37,065 nucleotides of DNA from Rahnella laticis (GTDB lineage: Bacteria > Pseudomonadota > Gammaproteobacteria > Enterobacterales > Enterobacteriaceae). The stretch's first letter is position 1. Every line of letters starts with the position of its first letter. The stretch is from the NCBI RefSeq assembly GCF_015644585.1, contig NZ_JADOBI010000020.1:1-37065 (forward strand). The letters are read 5' to 3'. A program made the translations under genes and the position numbers. Shown piece by piece: positions 16,893-26,619 of the stretch. A model generated the notes under the pieces. The model did not search any database. It was not told the DNA's origin and saw only the letters and a program-made list of their open reading frames with translations.

Positions 16893-16914
16893 TTATTTTC
16901 GCGCTTCAAAATAA
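16893..16914. promoter_or_regulatory. Putative Mlc/NagC-type operator upstream of mlc
   Basis: TTATTTT (16893-16899), eight bases, then AAAATAA (16908-16914) form a perfect 7-bp dyad just 14 bp upstream of the GTG of mlc. The arms fit the TTATTT...AAATAA pattern of Mlc and NagC operators. E. coli mlc is known to be autoregulated, which makes self-repression the likely role. Binding by NagC cannot be excluded. Confidence 0.6.
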
Positions 16915-17048
16915 AGATTAGGGCTATGTTGGGGTTTTTGTCATATGTCGTCAACTATTTGATTCGTTATGTGATTTGGTGCACAAATTGTGTGAAAAGC
17001 CTCTCAGAATTGACTGGAAATACAGCAGGTTTGCACCCTGTTACACCT

Positions 17049-17948
17049 TCAGTCCTCCTGAAGCAGTAAATCCATAAACGCCCGTGTGGCCGCCGTCATC
17101 GGGCGACGCGCGTGATTCACCAGCCAGAGCTGCGTGGTGCCTTCTGTCTTTCCGAAACGCAAATAACGCACGCCATCGACCTGAATGCGCAAATACGACG
17201 CCGGCAAAATCGACACGCCTAAACCCGCCGCCACCAGCCCGATAATCGTCAGCGGCTCGCCCACTTCCTGGGTGATAAAAGGCGTGATCCCCTGTGTTTT
17301 GAGCTGCCCGAGAATATCGTCATACAGCGAGGTACCGACGTCTTTGGAGAAGAACACGAAAGGCTGATCGGCCAGGTGCTGAAACGTCAGCTCGCCGTCA
17401 GGCACCGCGTTCAGCGGATTGTCTTTGTGAACCACGGCAATGAGCGGTTCCGAAAGGATCAGATGATGTTCCAGCTCCTCCGGCAGTTCGCCATTACGCA
17501 TAATCCCCAGATCCAGCTTGCCTTCCAGCAGCGGTTCGATTTGCTGTTTACTGTTGAGCTGTTCGATCCGGATATTGACGCCGGGATAGGTCAGCCGGAA
17601 ATGATGCAGCGTGCGGGAAACGCGACGCATAAAAGGCGCGGAAGACGTCAGCCCGAGCGTCAGATTCCCCGATTCGCCGCGATGTATTCGTGCCGCCTGC
17701 GCCGCCGCCTCATCAACGCGCAGCAAGATCTGCCGTGCTTCCTGCAAGAAAGCCTGTCCGGCCTGCGTCAGCCGCACGCTGCGGTTGTTTCGGTAAAACA
17801 GCGCCGCACCGACGTGAGTTTCCAGCGCCTGAATCTGCTGGCTGAGCGGCGGCTGAGAAATATGTAACCGCTCAGCGGCACGGCCAAAATGCAGCTCTTC
17901 GGCGACCGCGATGAAATACCGTAAATGACGCAGTTCAATGTGGCTCAT
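17049..17948 (-). CDS. ynfL: LysR-family transcriptional regulator YnfL
   Basis: LysR-type regulator of 299 aa. The N-terminal winged helix (MSHIELRHLRYFIAVAEELH to about residue 65, with RAAERLHISQPPLSQQIQALE) is followed by a periplasmic-binding-protein-like effector domain from about residue 90. By position and sequence it is the counterpart of E. coli YnfL. It is divergent from ynfM, 142 bp apart, so it very likely controls ynfM and itself. Its effector is unknown. The upstream region has no strong Shine-Dalgarno match. Confidence 0.9.
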   Translation of the reverse strand: MSHIELRHLRYFIAVAEELHFGRAAERLHISQPPLSQQIQALETHVGAALFYRNNRSVRLTQAGQAFLQEARQILLRVDEAAAQAARIHRGESGNLTLGLTSSAPFMRRVSRTLHHFRLTYPGVNIRIEQLNSKQQIEPLLEGKLDLGIMRNGELPEELEHHLILSEPLIAVVHKDNPLNAVPDGELTFQHLADQPFVFFSKDVGTSLYDDILGQLKTQGITPFITQEVGEPLTIIGLVAAGLGVSILPASYLRIQVDGVRYLRFGKTEGTTQLWLVNHARRPMTAATRAFMDLLLQED

Positions 17949-18006
17949 GGTTTAGATCAATTTATCCTCATTGATATGTTTAACGTATCGTTCTTGCGAA
18001 ATTAAT

Positions 18007-18020
18007 ATATTAGACAATAT
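18007..18020. promoter_or_regulatory. Candidate LysR-type operator between ynfL and ynfM
   Basis: ATATT-AGAC-AATAT is an interrupted dyad in the AT-rich 142-bp divergent region and has the T-N11-A type layout of LysR sites. Placement midway between the two genes suits joint control. This is inferred from family habit only. Confidence 0.4.
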
Positions 18021-18090
18021 AACGGCCACTGTTAAAATTTTCATACATTTTAAAATTTAGTTTTACAGCTCATCGCGTTAAGGAATTACA

Positions 18091-19383
18091 GTGAAAACCT
18101 CCCAGCGGATTTCCGCTGCACCAGCCAATGACTCTGTTAATGACGACGAATTAAATCCTGAAAGCCCCGTCGCCCGTTCCGGCCTGAAAACCCCTTTTAT
18201 CAAACGCGGGACACCGCAGTTTATCCGCGTCACGCTGGCCTTATTTTCAGCGGGTCTGGCGACGTTTGCCCTGCTCTATTGCGTTCAGCCAATTCTGCCG
18301 GTGCTCTCGCATGATTTCGGAGTATCGCCTGCGACCAGCAGTTTATCGCTGTCGTTATCCACCGGCCTGATGGCGATTGGCCTGCTCTTTACCGGCCCGG
18401 TATCGGACGCCGTGGGGCGTAAATCGGTGATGGTGGTGGCGCTGTTACTGGCCGCGGGTTGTACGCTGGTGTGTTCCTTTATGCAAAGCTGGGACGCCAT
18501 TCTTATCATGCGCGCGCTGATTGGTTTGTCGCTGAGCGGCGTGGCGGCAGTTGCAATGACGTATCTGAGCGAAGAAATTCACCCGAGCGTCGTGGCGTTT
18601 TCGATGGGGTTATACATCAGCGGGAATTCCATCGGCGGGATGAGCGGACGTCTGGTCAGCGGCGTTCTGACGGATTTTTTCTCGTGGCGTATCGCCATGG
18701 CGGTCGTCGGTTTCTTCGCGCTCGCCGCAGCGATCATGTTCTGGCGCATTCTCCCGCCATCAAAGCATTTCCGTGCGAGTTCGCTCAAGCCGCGCAAATT
18801 GCTGATTAACTTCAAACTTCACTGGCGCGACAGCGGCCTGCCGCTGCTGTTTGCCGAAGGTTTCCTGCTGATGGGCAGCTTTGTGACCATGTTCAACTAC
18901 ATCGGTTACCGCCTGCTCGCCACGCCGTACAACCTGAGCCAGGCCATCGTCGGTATCCTGTCGATTGTGTATCTGATGGGCACTTACAGTTCGCCGAAAG
19001 CCGGTGTGATGACCGGCGTATATGGCCGAGGACCGGTGCTGATTGGTTCAACGGCCATCATGCTGGTGGGGATTTTGATCACCGCCTTCTCGCCCGTCTG
19101 GATGATTTTCATCGGAATGATCCTGGTCACCGGCGGATTCTTCGCCGCCCACTCGGTTGCCAGCGGCTGGATCGGCCGCCGCGCCCGTCGCGCCAAAGGA
19201 CAGGCGTCGTCACTTTATCTGTTCAGCTACTACGCGGGATCGAGCGTCGCCGGGACTTTGGGGGGATTCTTCTGGCACGCCTATGGGTGGGTCGGAATTA
19301 CGGGGTTTATCAGTCTGATGTTGGTTGTTGGGGTTGGAGTCGGGATCCGGTTAATGCGGTTGGCTGAAGCTAAGCCGGTTTAA
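18091..19383 (+). CDS. ynfM: MFS transporter YnfM
   Basis: Major facilitator, probably an exporter, 430 aa with 12 hydrophobic segments after an N-terminal tail of about 45 residues. It closely follows E. coli YnfM: FIKRGTPQFIRVTLALFSAG, ALLYCVQPILPVLS, motif A GPVSDAVGRKSVMV, LSGVAAVAMTYLSEEIHPS and GLYISGNSIGGMSGRLVSG. The start is GTG with AAGGA six bases upstream. It is divergent from its likely regulator ynfL. The substrate is not known. The last ~20 residues (after LMLVVGVGVGIRLM) are variable in the family. Repeat copy C begins a few bases after the stop. Confidence 0.92.
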   Translation: MKTSQRISAAPANDSVNDDELNPESPVARSGLKTPFIKRGTPQFIRVTLALFSAGLATFALLYCVQPILPVLSHDFGVSPATSSLSLSLSTGLMAIGLLFTGPVSDAVGRKSVMVVALLLAAGCTLVCSFMQSWDAILIMRALIGLSLSGVAAVAMTYLSEEIHPSVVAFSMGLYISGNSIGGMSGRLVSGVLTDFFSWRIAMAVVGFFALAAAIMFWRILPPSKHFRASSLKPRKLLINFKLHWRDSGLPLLFAEGFLLMGSFVTMFNYIGYRLLATPYNLSQAIVGILSIVYLMGTYSSPKAGVMTGVYGRGPVLIGSTAIMLVGILITAFSPVWMIFIGMILVTGGFFAAHSVASGWIGRRARRAKGQASSLYLFSYYAGSSVAGTLGGFFWHAYGWVGITGFISLMLVVGVGVGIRLMRLAEAKPV

Positions 19384-19387
19384 ATCA

Positions 19388-20115
19388 ACTTCAATTTCAA
19401 AACCTTGGGTTGCCACCCAAACCGGCTTTAAGGTCAAAACCTTGGGCTCGCCGCCCAAACTGGCTTAGGTCAAAATCAAAACCTTGGGTTGCCACCCAAA
19501 CTGGCCTCAAGGAGCGCCTGTCGCCGCGCCCCTTGAGAATCCCGGGCTCTTTCACTGCGCGCTATCGCTCGCTGGCACTGTTTCAGCAACGCCGGTTAGT
19601 GCCGCAAACGCCGCCGCTGCGCGGTTCTTTCGCTTCGGGTTCGAACCTGCTCGAAAAAAGACTCTCGCTGTTTCTCACCACTCTCTCAACGTCGTTTTGA
19701 TAGCGGCCAGTGACTTTCTAATTCACAACCTCACTGCTGATGGTTATTGAAAAGATGCCGTTGAATTCAGATAAGCCTCCGGCCGCTTTCAGAAAGCTTG
19801 CCGAGCGAAGTGTTTCGAGACCAATGGCTCGAAACCGAGTAAGGGAACCGCGCAGCGGCAAGTTTTCGCGGCAATAGCGGTAGCGCCTGAAACGTAGCCA
19901 GCGAGCGATAGCGCGCAGTAAAAAAGCGCGGGTGTCCAGAGGGCGCGCGCGTTAACGCGCCCTTTGGGCCAGTTTGGGCGGCGAGCCCAAGGTCTTGACC
20001 TTAAAGCCAGTTTGGGTGGCAACCCAAGGTCTTGACCTGAGCTGAGCGATAACCGCAATTGAAAAACCGAAATATCCCCGGTCAGCTGTAAGCGCCTCAC
20101 TGCCAGTGAAAAACC
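19388..20115. repeat. Dispersed intergenic repeat, copy C (two inverted arms)
   Basis: This is the longest copy, between the convergent ynfM and ABC-importer genes. The left arm starts with three TTGGGY...RCCCAA mini-hairpins (19405-19420, 19442-19458, 19484-19499). It continues with the stem 19506-19517/19526-19537 (CTCAAGGAGCGC) and a core with GCCGCTGCGCGGTTC. The spacer has ATAGCGGCCAGTGAC. The right arm (19774-20115) has TTTCGAG-ACCAATGG-CTCGAAA, core GGGAACCGCGCAGCGGC, hairpin 19936-19947/19956-19967, two mini-hairpins (19974-19990, 20012-20027) and the tail GATAACCGCAATTG. Bases 19481-19576 recur exactly in copy D, inverted. No gene is evident. Confidence 0.88.
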
Positions 20116-20142
20116 AAATTTAGCTAATCCACAGCGGGTTCA

Positions 20143-20155
20143 GGGCTGCCAGCCC
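20143..20155 (-). terminator. Short hairpin at the end of the sugar-type ABC operon
   Basis: GGGCT-GCC-AGCCC lies directly after the stop of the ATPase gene (minus strand) and is flanked by TTC...GAA that can extend the stem. A T-rich tract appears only more than 20 bases further on. Possible terminator, weak. Confidence 0.4.
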
Positions 20156-20158
20156 GAA

Positions 20159-21253
<1,095 letters not shown>

Positions 21254-21257
21254 AAAA

Positions 21258-22100
21258 TTATCCTTTAACCGCGCCAGCCGTCAGCCCCTGAACCAGGTAA
21301 CGCTGAATGAATGCAAAGAAAAGACAGGCAGGGATCAGCGCCAGTACCGCCGCCGCCATCATGTCGCCCCAGGAAACCGCGAATTTCGACACAAAACTGA
21401 GCAGCCCGACCGGGAAGGTCATCACCTCGTTTTTGTTGATAAGCATCAGCGAGAACAGCAGTTCGCTCCACGCGGCAGTAAACACAAACCCCAGCGTGGC
21501 GGCCATCCCCGGCAGCGTCAGCGGTATAATGACTTTGCGCAGCGCCATAAAACGGCTGCACCCTTCGAGCATCGCCGACTCCTCCAGATCTTTCGGAATA
21601 CTGTCGAAAAACGACTGCATCAGAAAAGTGGCGAACGGCACGTTGAACGCGGTGTAAATCAGGATCAGCCCCAGCAGGCTGTTGGTCAGCCCGAACGGAG
21701 CCATCACTTTGTAAATCGGCGCGAGGATCATCACCAGCGGAAACATCTGCGTGAATAGCAGCAGCGCCGCCATCACGGTTTTTCCGCGAAAGCTGAAGCG
21801 CGAAAACGCAAAACCTGCACCGGCGGCGATTACAGTCGTCAGAAATGCCGTACCGAATGACACAATCAGGCTGTTAAAGAAATACAGCGGAAACTGGCTT
21901 TCGGTAAACACGCGCTGGAAATGCACGAGCGTCAGTTCACTGGGCCACATCCGCACGCCTTCGCTGTAGAGCAGTTTGTCCGGCGTGAACGAAATCTTGA
22001 TCAGCCAGTAAATCGGAAACAGCGCGAACAGCAGGTAAAAGAGGATCCCCAGCCGGTGTCCGCCTTTGCGGAGCCACAAATTTAATGACAGTGCGTTCAT
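21258..22100 (-). CDS. Carbohydrate ABC importer permease (MalG-type)
   Basis: Inner-membrane permease, 280 aa, six hydrophobic segments. The coupling loop EESAMLEGCSRFMALRKVIIPLTLPG (about 175-200) fits the EAA motif of CUT1 permeases. The start LGILFYLLFALFPIYWLIKISFTP is typical of MalG-like subunits. It forms the translocation pore with the larger upstream permease. It lies 10 bp after that gene and 4 bp before the ATPase gene. GGAG sits just before its ATG. Confidence 0.92.
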   Translation of the reverse strand: MNALSLNLWLRKGGHRLGILFYLLFALFPIYWLIKISFTPDKLLYSEGVRMWPSELTLVHFQRVFTESQFPLYFFNSLIVSFGTAFLTTVIAAGAGFAFSRFSFRGKTVMAALLLFTQMFPLVMILAPIYKVMAPFGLTNSLLGLILIYTAFNVPFATFLMQSFFDSIPKDLEESAMLEGCSRFMALRKVIIPLTLPGMAATLGFVFTAAWSELLFSLMLINKNEVMTFPVGLLSFVSKFAVSWGDMMAAAVLALIPACLFFAFIQRYLVQGLTAGAVKG

Positions 22101-22110
22101 CGGGTTCTCC

Positions 22111-23034
22111 TTATTTCAACAGCTGGTGACGGATACGCAGTAAAACCAGCGCGTACAGCGTCATCAGAACCAGCAGGAATACCGCCATCGCCGAGGCATA
22201 GCCAAAGTCGAGTTTCCGGTAGGCCGTGGTGAAAATGAAACTCGACAGAATCGACGTCGAATTCGCCGGGCCGCCGTCGGTCATGACCACAATCAGATCG
22301 GCAAAATTGGCAATCCAGATGGTGCGCAGCATGACGGTAATCGCGATCATCGGTGCCAGAAACGGCAGCGTGACTTTGCGGAACTGCTGCCAGCCGGATG
22401 CGCCGTCCATCGCCGCCGCTTCATACAAATCTTTCGGAATCGACTGCAACGCCGCCAGCAGCGTGATGGCAAAAAACGGGATGCCGAACCAGACATTCGC
22501 CAGCACCGGGCCGTAAAGCGCCAGCGTCGGGTCTGACAAAATATTGTAAGGCTCAGAAATGATGTGCAAATCCGTCAGCCAGTATGGCAGCACGCCGATC
22601 ACCGGATTCAGCAACCACGCCCAGGTCAGGCCGGAAAGGAACGCAGGCACCGCCCACGGCAGGAACACCAGCGCCTGCACCCAGCGGCGGCCGGGGAATT
22701 CACGGTTGAGCAGCAGCGCCAGACCGAGCCCCAGCGCGAACTGTAAAACCAGCGACGTGGCAGTCCAGTTGAAGGTGTGGCGCAGCGCGGCGTAAAAATG
22801 CCGGTCATCAAACATTGTGCGGAAGTTATCCAGCCCGACCCAGCCAGTATCAAACGGGTTAAGCAACTGAATATTCTGGAAAGCATATGAAATGCCGATC
22901 GCCATCGGTACAAAAATAAACAGGCCAATCAGCACCATCGTCGGGCTGAGATAAACCCAGGGTTCAAGCAGCGCCCGCAAACGGGGAAAGCGTGGCGCGG
23001 CAGCGGTGTCTGGCGGTGAAACTTCCAACATCAT
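22111..23034 (-). CDS. Carbohydrate ABC importer permease (MalF-type)
   Basis: Inner-membrane permease, 307 aa, six hydrophobic segments after a short cytoplasmic N-terminus (LEPWVYLSPTMVLIGLFIFVP). The coupling loop is YEAAAMDGASGWQQFRKVTLPFL. It is shorter than MalF and matches the UgpA/LacF layout. Two ATGs are adjacent at 23034 and 23031. It lies between the binding-protein gene (58 bp gap) and the MalG-type gene. Confidence 0.92.
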   Translation of the reverse strand: MMLEVSPPDTAAAPRFPRLRALLEPWVYLSPTMVLIGLFIFVPMAIGISYAFQNIQLLNPFDTGWVGLDNFRTMFDDRHFYAALRHTFNWTATSLVLQFALGLGLALLLNREFPGRRWVQALVFLPWAVPAFLSGLTWAWLLNPVIGVLPYWLTDLHIISEPYNILSDPTLALYGPVLANVWFGIPFFAITLLAALQSIPKDLYEAAAMDGASGWQQFRKVTLPFLAPMIAITVMLRTIWIANFADLIVVMTDGGPANSTSILSSFIFTTAYRKLDFGYASAMAVFLLVLMTLYALVLLRIRHQLLK

Positions 23035-23092
23035 GACGCGTCTCCAGTTGTAAAAGGTGTTAACTCCGGCACCGCGTGCCGGAGCCGCATGC

Positions 23093-24376
23093 TTATTTCT
23101 GCGTAGCCAGCCACGCCTTTTGCTCTTTGGTCAGGTATTTCGCCCAGTCTTTCACCATGCTTTCTGTGTCGTTCTGGCCGAGCAGCGTTTCCTGCGAGCT
23201 GTCTTTTACAATCACCGAGTTGAAGTAACCCCAGCCTTTAAGGTGCGTCGGCATGGTCAGCGGGATGTAATCCGGGCTGTTAAGCTCGGCAAACCAGCCG
23301 GCGAACTGCGGCGCGTGGTAATACGCGTCCTGCTCCGCACCTTTGTAAATCGGCAGCGTGCCGACGAACTTCGACCACGTCAGGTTGTTTTCTTTATTAC
23401 TGATGAAGGAAATCAGATCCCAGCTTTGATCCTGATTTTTGCCTTGTTTGAACATCGACCAGCCGGTGTAGCCGATGGTCGGATAGGCTTTACCGTTCGG
23501 CCCGAGCGGCATCGGCGCGACCGAGAAATCGTCCGGGTTCATGCTGTTTTTGATGGCGATCAGCGCGTCCGGATCCTGATCGAGCATTGCGCATTTCCCG
23601 GAATAGAAGCCGGAGACTATTTCGTTAAAACCCCAGTTCACACTGTCTTTCGGCGCGTAACCTTTCTGGTACATGTCCACCAGGAACTGCGCCCCTTTAA
23701 TTGCGCCCGGATGCGTCAGCGTGCTGTTACCGTCTTTGTCGAAAAAGTCCGGCGAGCCGTTCATCGCTGCCATAAACATCATCCAGGCGTTGGTGCCGCC
23801 GACGCCGCCGCGCATGCAATATCCGCTGATGCCGTTGCCCAGCGCGCTGATTTTCTTCGCATCGGCCATGAATTCGTCCATGGTTTTCGGCGCGTCAGTC
23901 AGCCCGGCCTGCTGGAAGAGTTTTTTGTTCCAGAACATCGCCCGCAGATAGAAACCGTAAGGGATCATGGTCGCCGTGCCGCCGGAAGAGCGCGCCATTG
24001 TCAGCGTTTTATCGGTCAGATCCGGCGTACCGCTCCAGCTTTTCAGGCGCGGCTCAAGATCGGCCAGCATCCCGTTGCTGGCGTACAAACCCTGCCAGGT
24101 GTCAGGCATTTCCACGACGTCCGGATATTGCCCGCTCTGAATCATCGTGCCGAGCTTTTCAAACGCCTGCCCCCAAGGCAGTGACACCACTTCAATCTCG
24201 ACATCAGGATGTTGCGCCCTGTATGCGGTCAACATTTTTTGCAGCATTTCGGTACGCGCCGGGCTGGTAATCACTTCCACCAGCGTCAGTTTGGTGGCGG
24301 CAAAACCGGCACAGGAAAACAGGCTGACGCTGAGGGTCAGCGCGCTGAGCAAAGCATGACGTTTCGGGTGTCGCAT
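23093..24376 (-). CDS. Extracellular sugar-type solute-binding protein
   Basis: Periplasmic receptor of the importer, 427 aa from the chosen start. The signal peptide MRHPKRHALLSALTLSVSLF continues to an AA cleavage region, then TKLTLVEVITSPARTEMLQK. The body has the family-1 solute-binding layout (VEIEVVSLPWGQAFEKLGTM, PDVVEMPDTWQGLYASNG, FYSGKCAMLDQDPDALIA). The ATG at 24376 has GGAG ten bases upstream. The longer frame to 24484 runs into the upstream gene and would bury the signal peptide. The ligand is unknown. CUT1 receptors usually bind di- or oligosaccharides or glycerol phosphates. The adjacent PLP gene suggests an amino-acid-linked ligand, but that is inference. Confidence 0.9.
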   Translation of the reverse strand: MRHPKRHALLSALTLSVSLFSCAGFAATKLTLVEVITSPARTEMLQKMLTAYRAQHPDVEIEVVSLPWGQAFEKLGTMIQSGQYPDVVEMPDTWQGLYASNGMLADLEPRLKSWSGTPDLTDKTLTMARSSGGTATMIPYGFYLRAMFWNKKLFQQAGLTDAPKTMDEFMADAKKISALGNGISGYCMRGGVGGTNAWMMFMAAMNGSPDFFDKDGNSTLTHPGAIKGAQFLVDMYQKGYAPKDSVNWGFNEIVSGFYSGKCAMLDQDPDALIAIKNSMNPDDFSVAPMPLGPNGKAYPTIGYTGWSMFKQGKNQDQSWDLISFISNKENNLTWSKFVGTLPIYKGAEQDAYYHAPQFAGWFAELNSPDYIPLTMPTHLKGWGYFNSVIVKDSSQETLLGQNDTESMVKDWAKYLTKEQKAWLATQK

Positions 24377-24441
24377 AATCTTGGTTCTCCACGGAGCTAA
24401 GGGTCGGATCACAGGAACAGTCGTTGTTGTTTTAACCGGGT

Positions 24442-25620
24442 TCAGGAACAGGCGCTTTCGATGGCGTTTTTCAGGTCGCGCCACAGATCGCCGGTGTCTT
24501 CAAGGCCGATAGAAATGCGGATCACGCGTGGCGATACGCCAAAATCAATCGCCGAGTTAAATTCGCCCGCCTGATTCAGCACGGAAATGGCGGGCATCAC
24601 CAGGCTTTCAAAACCGCCCCAGCTCACGCCCATCCGGAACAATTTCAGCGCGTTACAGAATGTCGGAATGTCGATGCCTTCGCTGAGTTCGAATGAAAAA
24701 AGGCCGCTGTAGCCGGTCAGCGTGGACGTCGGCAACGGGTCTAAACCGGGATGATTAACCTGCGTAATGCGCGAATAGCCCTGTAACCGTCGCGCCAGTT
24801 CCAGCGCACTTTCGTGATGCTGACGCATACGTAGCGGCAAAGTCCGCAGGCCGCGCAGCAACAGCCAGGCTTCGTTGGCCGACAGTTTTCCGCCTAAAAA
24901 CGGGCTGATATGACGGGTAATCGCGCCAATGCGCTCCTGACTGGAGATGACCAGACCGGCTACGACGTCGCTGTGTCCGCTGATGTATTTGGATGCGGAA
25001 TGGATCACCAGATCGATACCGGCCGCCAGCGGTTTCTGGAAAACCGGCGATGCCCAGCTGTTGTCGATCATCGTGATCACGCCGTATTTTTTAGCCAGTG
25101 CGGCAATCGCTTTCAGGTTCTGCTCGCCCATCACCCAGCTGTTCGGGCTTTCCAGATACAGCAGTTTCGCGCCCTGAATCGCCTCTTCCAGTGCAGGAAG
25201 TGAACTGCCATCCACGAACTGAGCTTCAATCTGGAAACGGGTGCAGAAACCGCGCAGGAATCGGTAGGTATCCGGGTAAACGTGATTTACGCACACCACT
25301 TTGTCGCCCGGCCCGGCCACGCTCAGAATGGAATTACTGATCGCCGCCATGCCGCTGCCGAAGGCCAGACAGGCTTCGCCGCCCTCCAGTTCCGCGACCT
25401 TTTTCTGCAATTCCACCACCGTCGGGTTATCGACGCGGGAATACAGCGCGTGATCACTGTCTCCGCGAAAACGGGCGATCATGCTGTCATAATCGGTGAA
25501 ACTAAATAACGACGACTGGTAAATCGGCGGTGAAATCGCGCCGCGATCATGGCGTCCGTCGTGGACTAAACGGGTGTATTCGTGCAAATCATCGTGCGGG
25601 CTTTTATCATCTTGCTGCAT
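24442..25620 (-). CDS. PLP-dependent Cys/Met-metabolism (trans-sulfuration) family enzyme
   Basis: Cytoplasmic fold-type I PLP enzyme of 392 aa, in the group of cystathionine gamma-synthase, cystathionine lyases and methionine gamma-lyase. Visible family features are YSRVDNPTV (60-68), the phosphate-binding FGSGMAA (87-93), D186 in IDNSWASP and the Schiff-base lysine K211 in SASKYISGHSDV. The C-terminus has the usual GGFESL. These place it in the family but do not fix the reaction: C-S lyase, gamma-synthase and sulfhydrylase all remain possible. AAGGAAG lies eight bases before the ATG. It overlaps the gntR stop by 14 bp and precedes the importer genes, so it is in one operon with them. Confidence 0.88.
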   Translation of the reverse strand: MQQDDKSPHDDLHEYTRLVHDGRHDRGAISPPIYQSSLFSFTDYDSMIARFRGDSDHALYSRVDNPTVVELQKKVAELEGGEACLAFGSGMAAISNSILSVAGPGDKVVCVNHVYPDTYRFLRGFCTRFQIEAQFVDGSSLPALEEAIQGAKLLYLESPNSWVMGEQNLKAIAALAKKYGVITMIDNSWASPVFQKPLAAGIDLVIHSASKYISGHSDVVAGLVISSQERIGAITRHISPFLGGKLSANEAWLLLRGLRTLPLRMRQHHESALELARRLQGYSRITQVNHPGLDPLPTSTLTGYSGLFSFELSEGIDIPTFCNALKLFRMGVSWGGFESLVMPAISVLNQAGEFNSAIDFGVSPRVIRISIGLEDTGDLWRDLKNAIESACS

Positions 25621-26329
25621 TGATCACTTCCTTCATGTCACGTTCAGTTATGTTCAGAATGTCGTTACTCAGCCTGCGTGCGGTTTCCGGCTCGCGCCGC
25701 GCGATGGCTTCAAATAAGGTCCGGTGCAGCGGAAAAGAGTCGCTGAACAGCGCCTGTTCCGGCGGAGATTCAAAAAAGGCGTGGAGTAAGTCGTAGATCC
25801 CGCCGACCATTTGCAGCAGCAGCGGATTGTGCGCGGCGGTGTAAATCGCGGCGTGAAACTGCCAGTCTTCGGCTCCGGCGGAACCGACACTCAGATGCAC
25901 TTTTTCCATCACATCGAGCTTTTGTTCGATGAACAGCAAATCGCTTTCCGTCGCCCTGACCGCCGCCAGCGCCGAGGCTTCACATTCAATAATCCGGCGG
26001 ACTTCCAGCGCGTGAAGCATGGTGGCGGAGTCATTTTTAAAGCGCAGGGACAGAAAGCTGTCGTTAGCGGTGACTTCAGATTGCAGGAAAGTGCCGCTGC
26101 CTTTTTTTCGCACGATAATGCCCAGCGCTTCCCAACGTTTCAGCGCCTCACGGACGGTATTGCGGCTCACCGCCAGCCCTTCCGCCAGCACGCGCTCGGG
26201 CGGCAATTTTTCACCCACGCGGGTGCCGGACTGCGCCACATAGCGGGTCAGCGCATCAAGCACCAGCGTGTCACTTTGCTGAGGAGCAATCGGGTGCAGC
26301 AAATTCAGTTCACCGTGCATACCGTGCAT
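25607..26329 (-). CDS. GntR-family (FadR/FCD subgroup) regulator
   Basis: Probable local repressor of this operon, 240 aa. The winged helix (about 20-83) has GEKLPPERVLAEGLAVSRNTVREALKRWEALG and then KGSGTFLQ. The FCD effector domain (about 95-235) has EVRRIIECEASALAA and the metal-site DWQFHAAIYTAAHNPLL plus HRTLFEAI. FCD regulators typically sense small carboxylates or sugar acids. I chose the ATG at 26329 because CGGAG lies seven bases upstream. The frame extends to 26440, but those residues look unlike a GntR start. It is the first gene of the minus-strand operon and divergent from the FAD monooxygenase. Confidence 0.9.
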   Translation of the reverse strand: MHGMHGELNLLHPIAPQQSDTLVLDALTRYVAQSGTRVGEKLPPERVLAEGLAVSRNTVREALKRWEALGIIVRKKGSGTFLQSEVTANDSFLSLRFKNDSATMLHALEVRRIIECEASALAAVRATESDLLFIEQKLDVMEKVHLSVGSAGAEDWQFHAAIYTAAHNPLLLQMVGGIYDLLHAFFESPPEQALFSDSFPLHRTLFEAIARREPETARRLSNDILNITERDMKEVINAAR

Positions 26330-26555
26330 ATTGTTCTCCGCACATCGGCCAGAATTGGCCCAACAACTCAACCTGTGGACCACTTTGCAATTTGTTTGCC
26401 AGTTTTTGGATAACGCGCTAACCAAATGATTTTCCATCAAATAGCGTATTTACGCACCGGTCCGGGTAATAAAACTGCGATCGCCGTGGTGCAAAAACCA
26501 CCGGTTTTGTTACGTCGCTGTGCAGGATTTGTTCAGACATGTAGCACGCAATGGA

Positions 26556-26591
26556 TTGACGCTCGGTAGCGCAAATGATAATTGTTATCAT
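26556..26591 (+). promoter_or_regulatory. Fur box and promoter of the FAD monooxygenase gene
   Basis: ATGATAA-TTG-TTATCAT (26575-26591) is a perfect 7-3-7 dyad. Read as the 7-1-7 Fur motif (TGATAAT-N-ATTATCA), it has a single mismatch. It lies 28 bp before the ATG. TTGACG at 26556-26561 with GATAAT at 26577-26582 (15-bp spacer, short) is a possible promoter that the Fur box would cover. Iron-dependent repression is the natural reading. Confidence 0.75.
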
Positions 26592-26619
26592 GTAAATTCA
26601 TTTCATCAGGCAGGTTTGT

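Noticed and set aside
19405-20027. CRISPR array, because of regularly spaced dyads
   Set aside because: Only two or three units per site, the linkers are themselves repeated and not unique spacers, and there are no cas genes.
23057-24184. 375-aa plus-strand frame opposite the sugar-binding protein gene
   Set aside because: Antisense shadow with shadow-like composition (Arg/His/Val-rich). The opposite frame encodes a binding protein with signal peptide.
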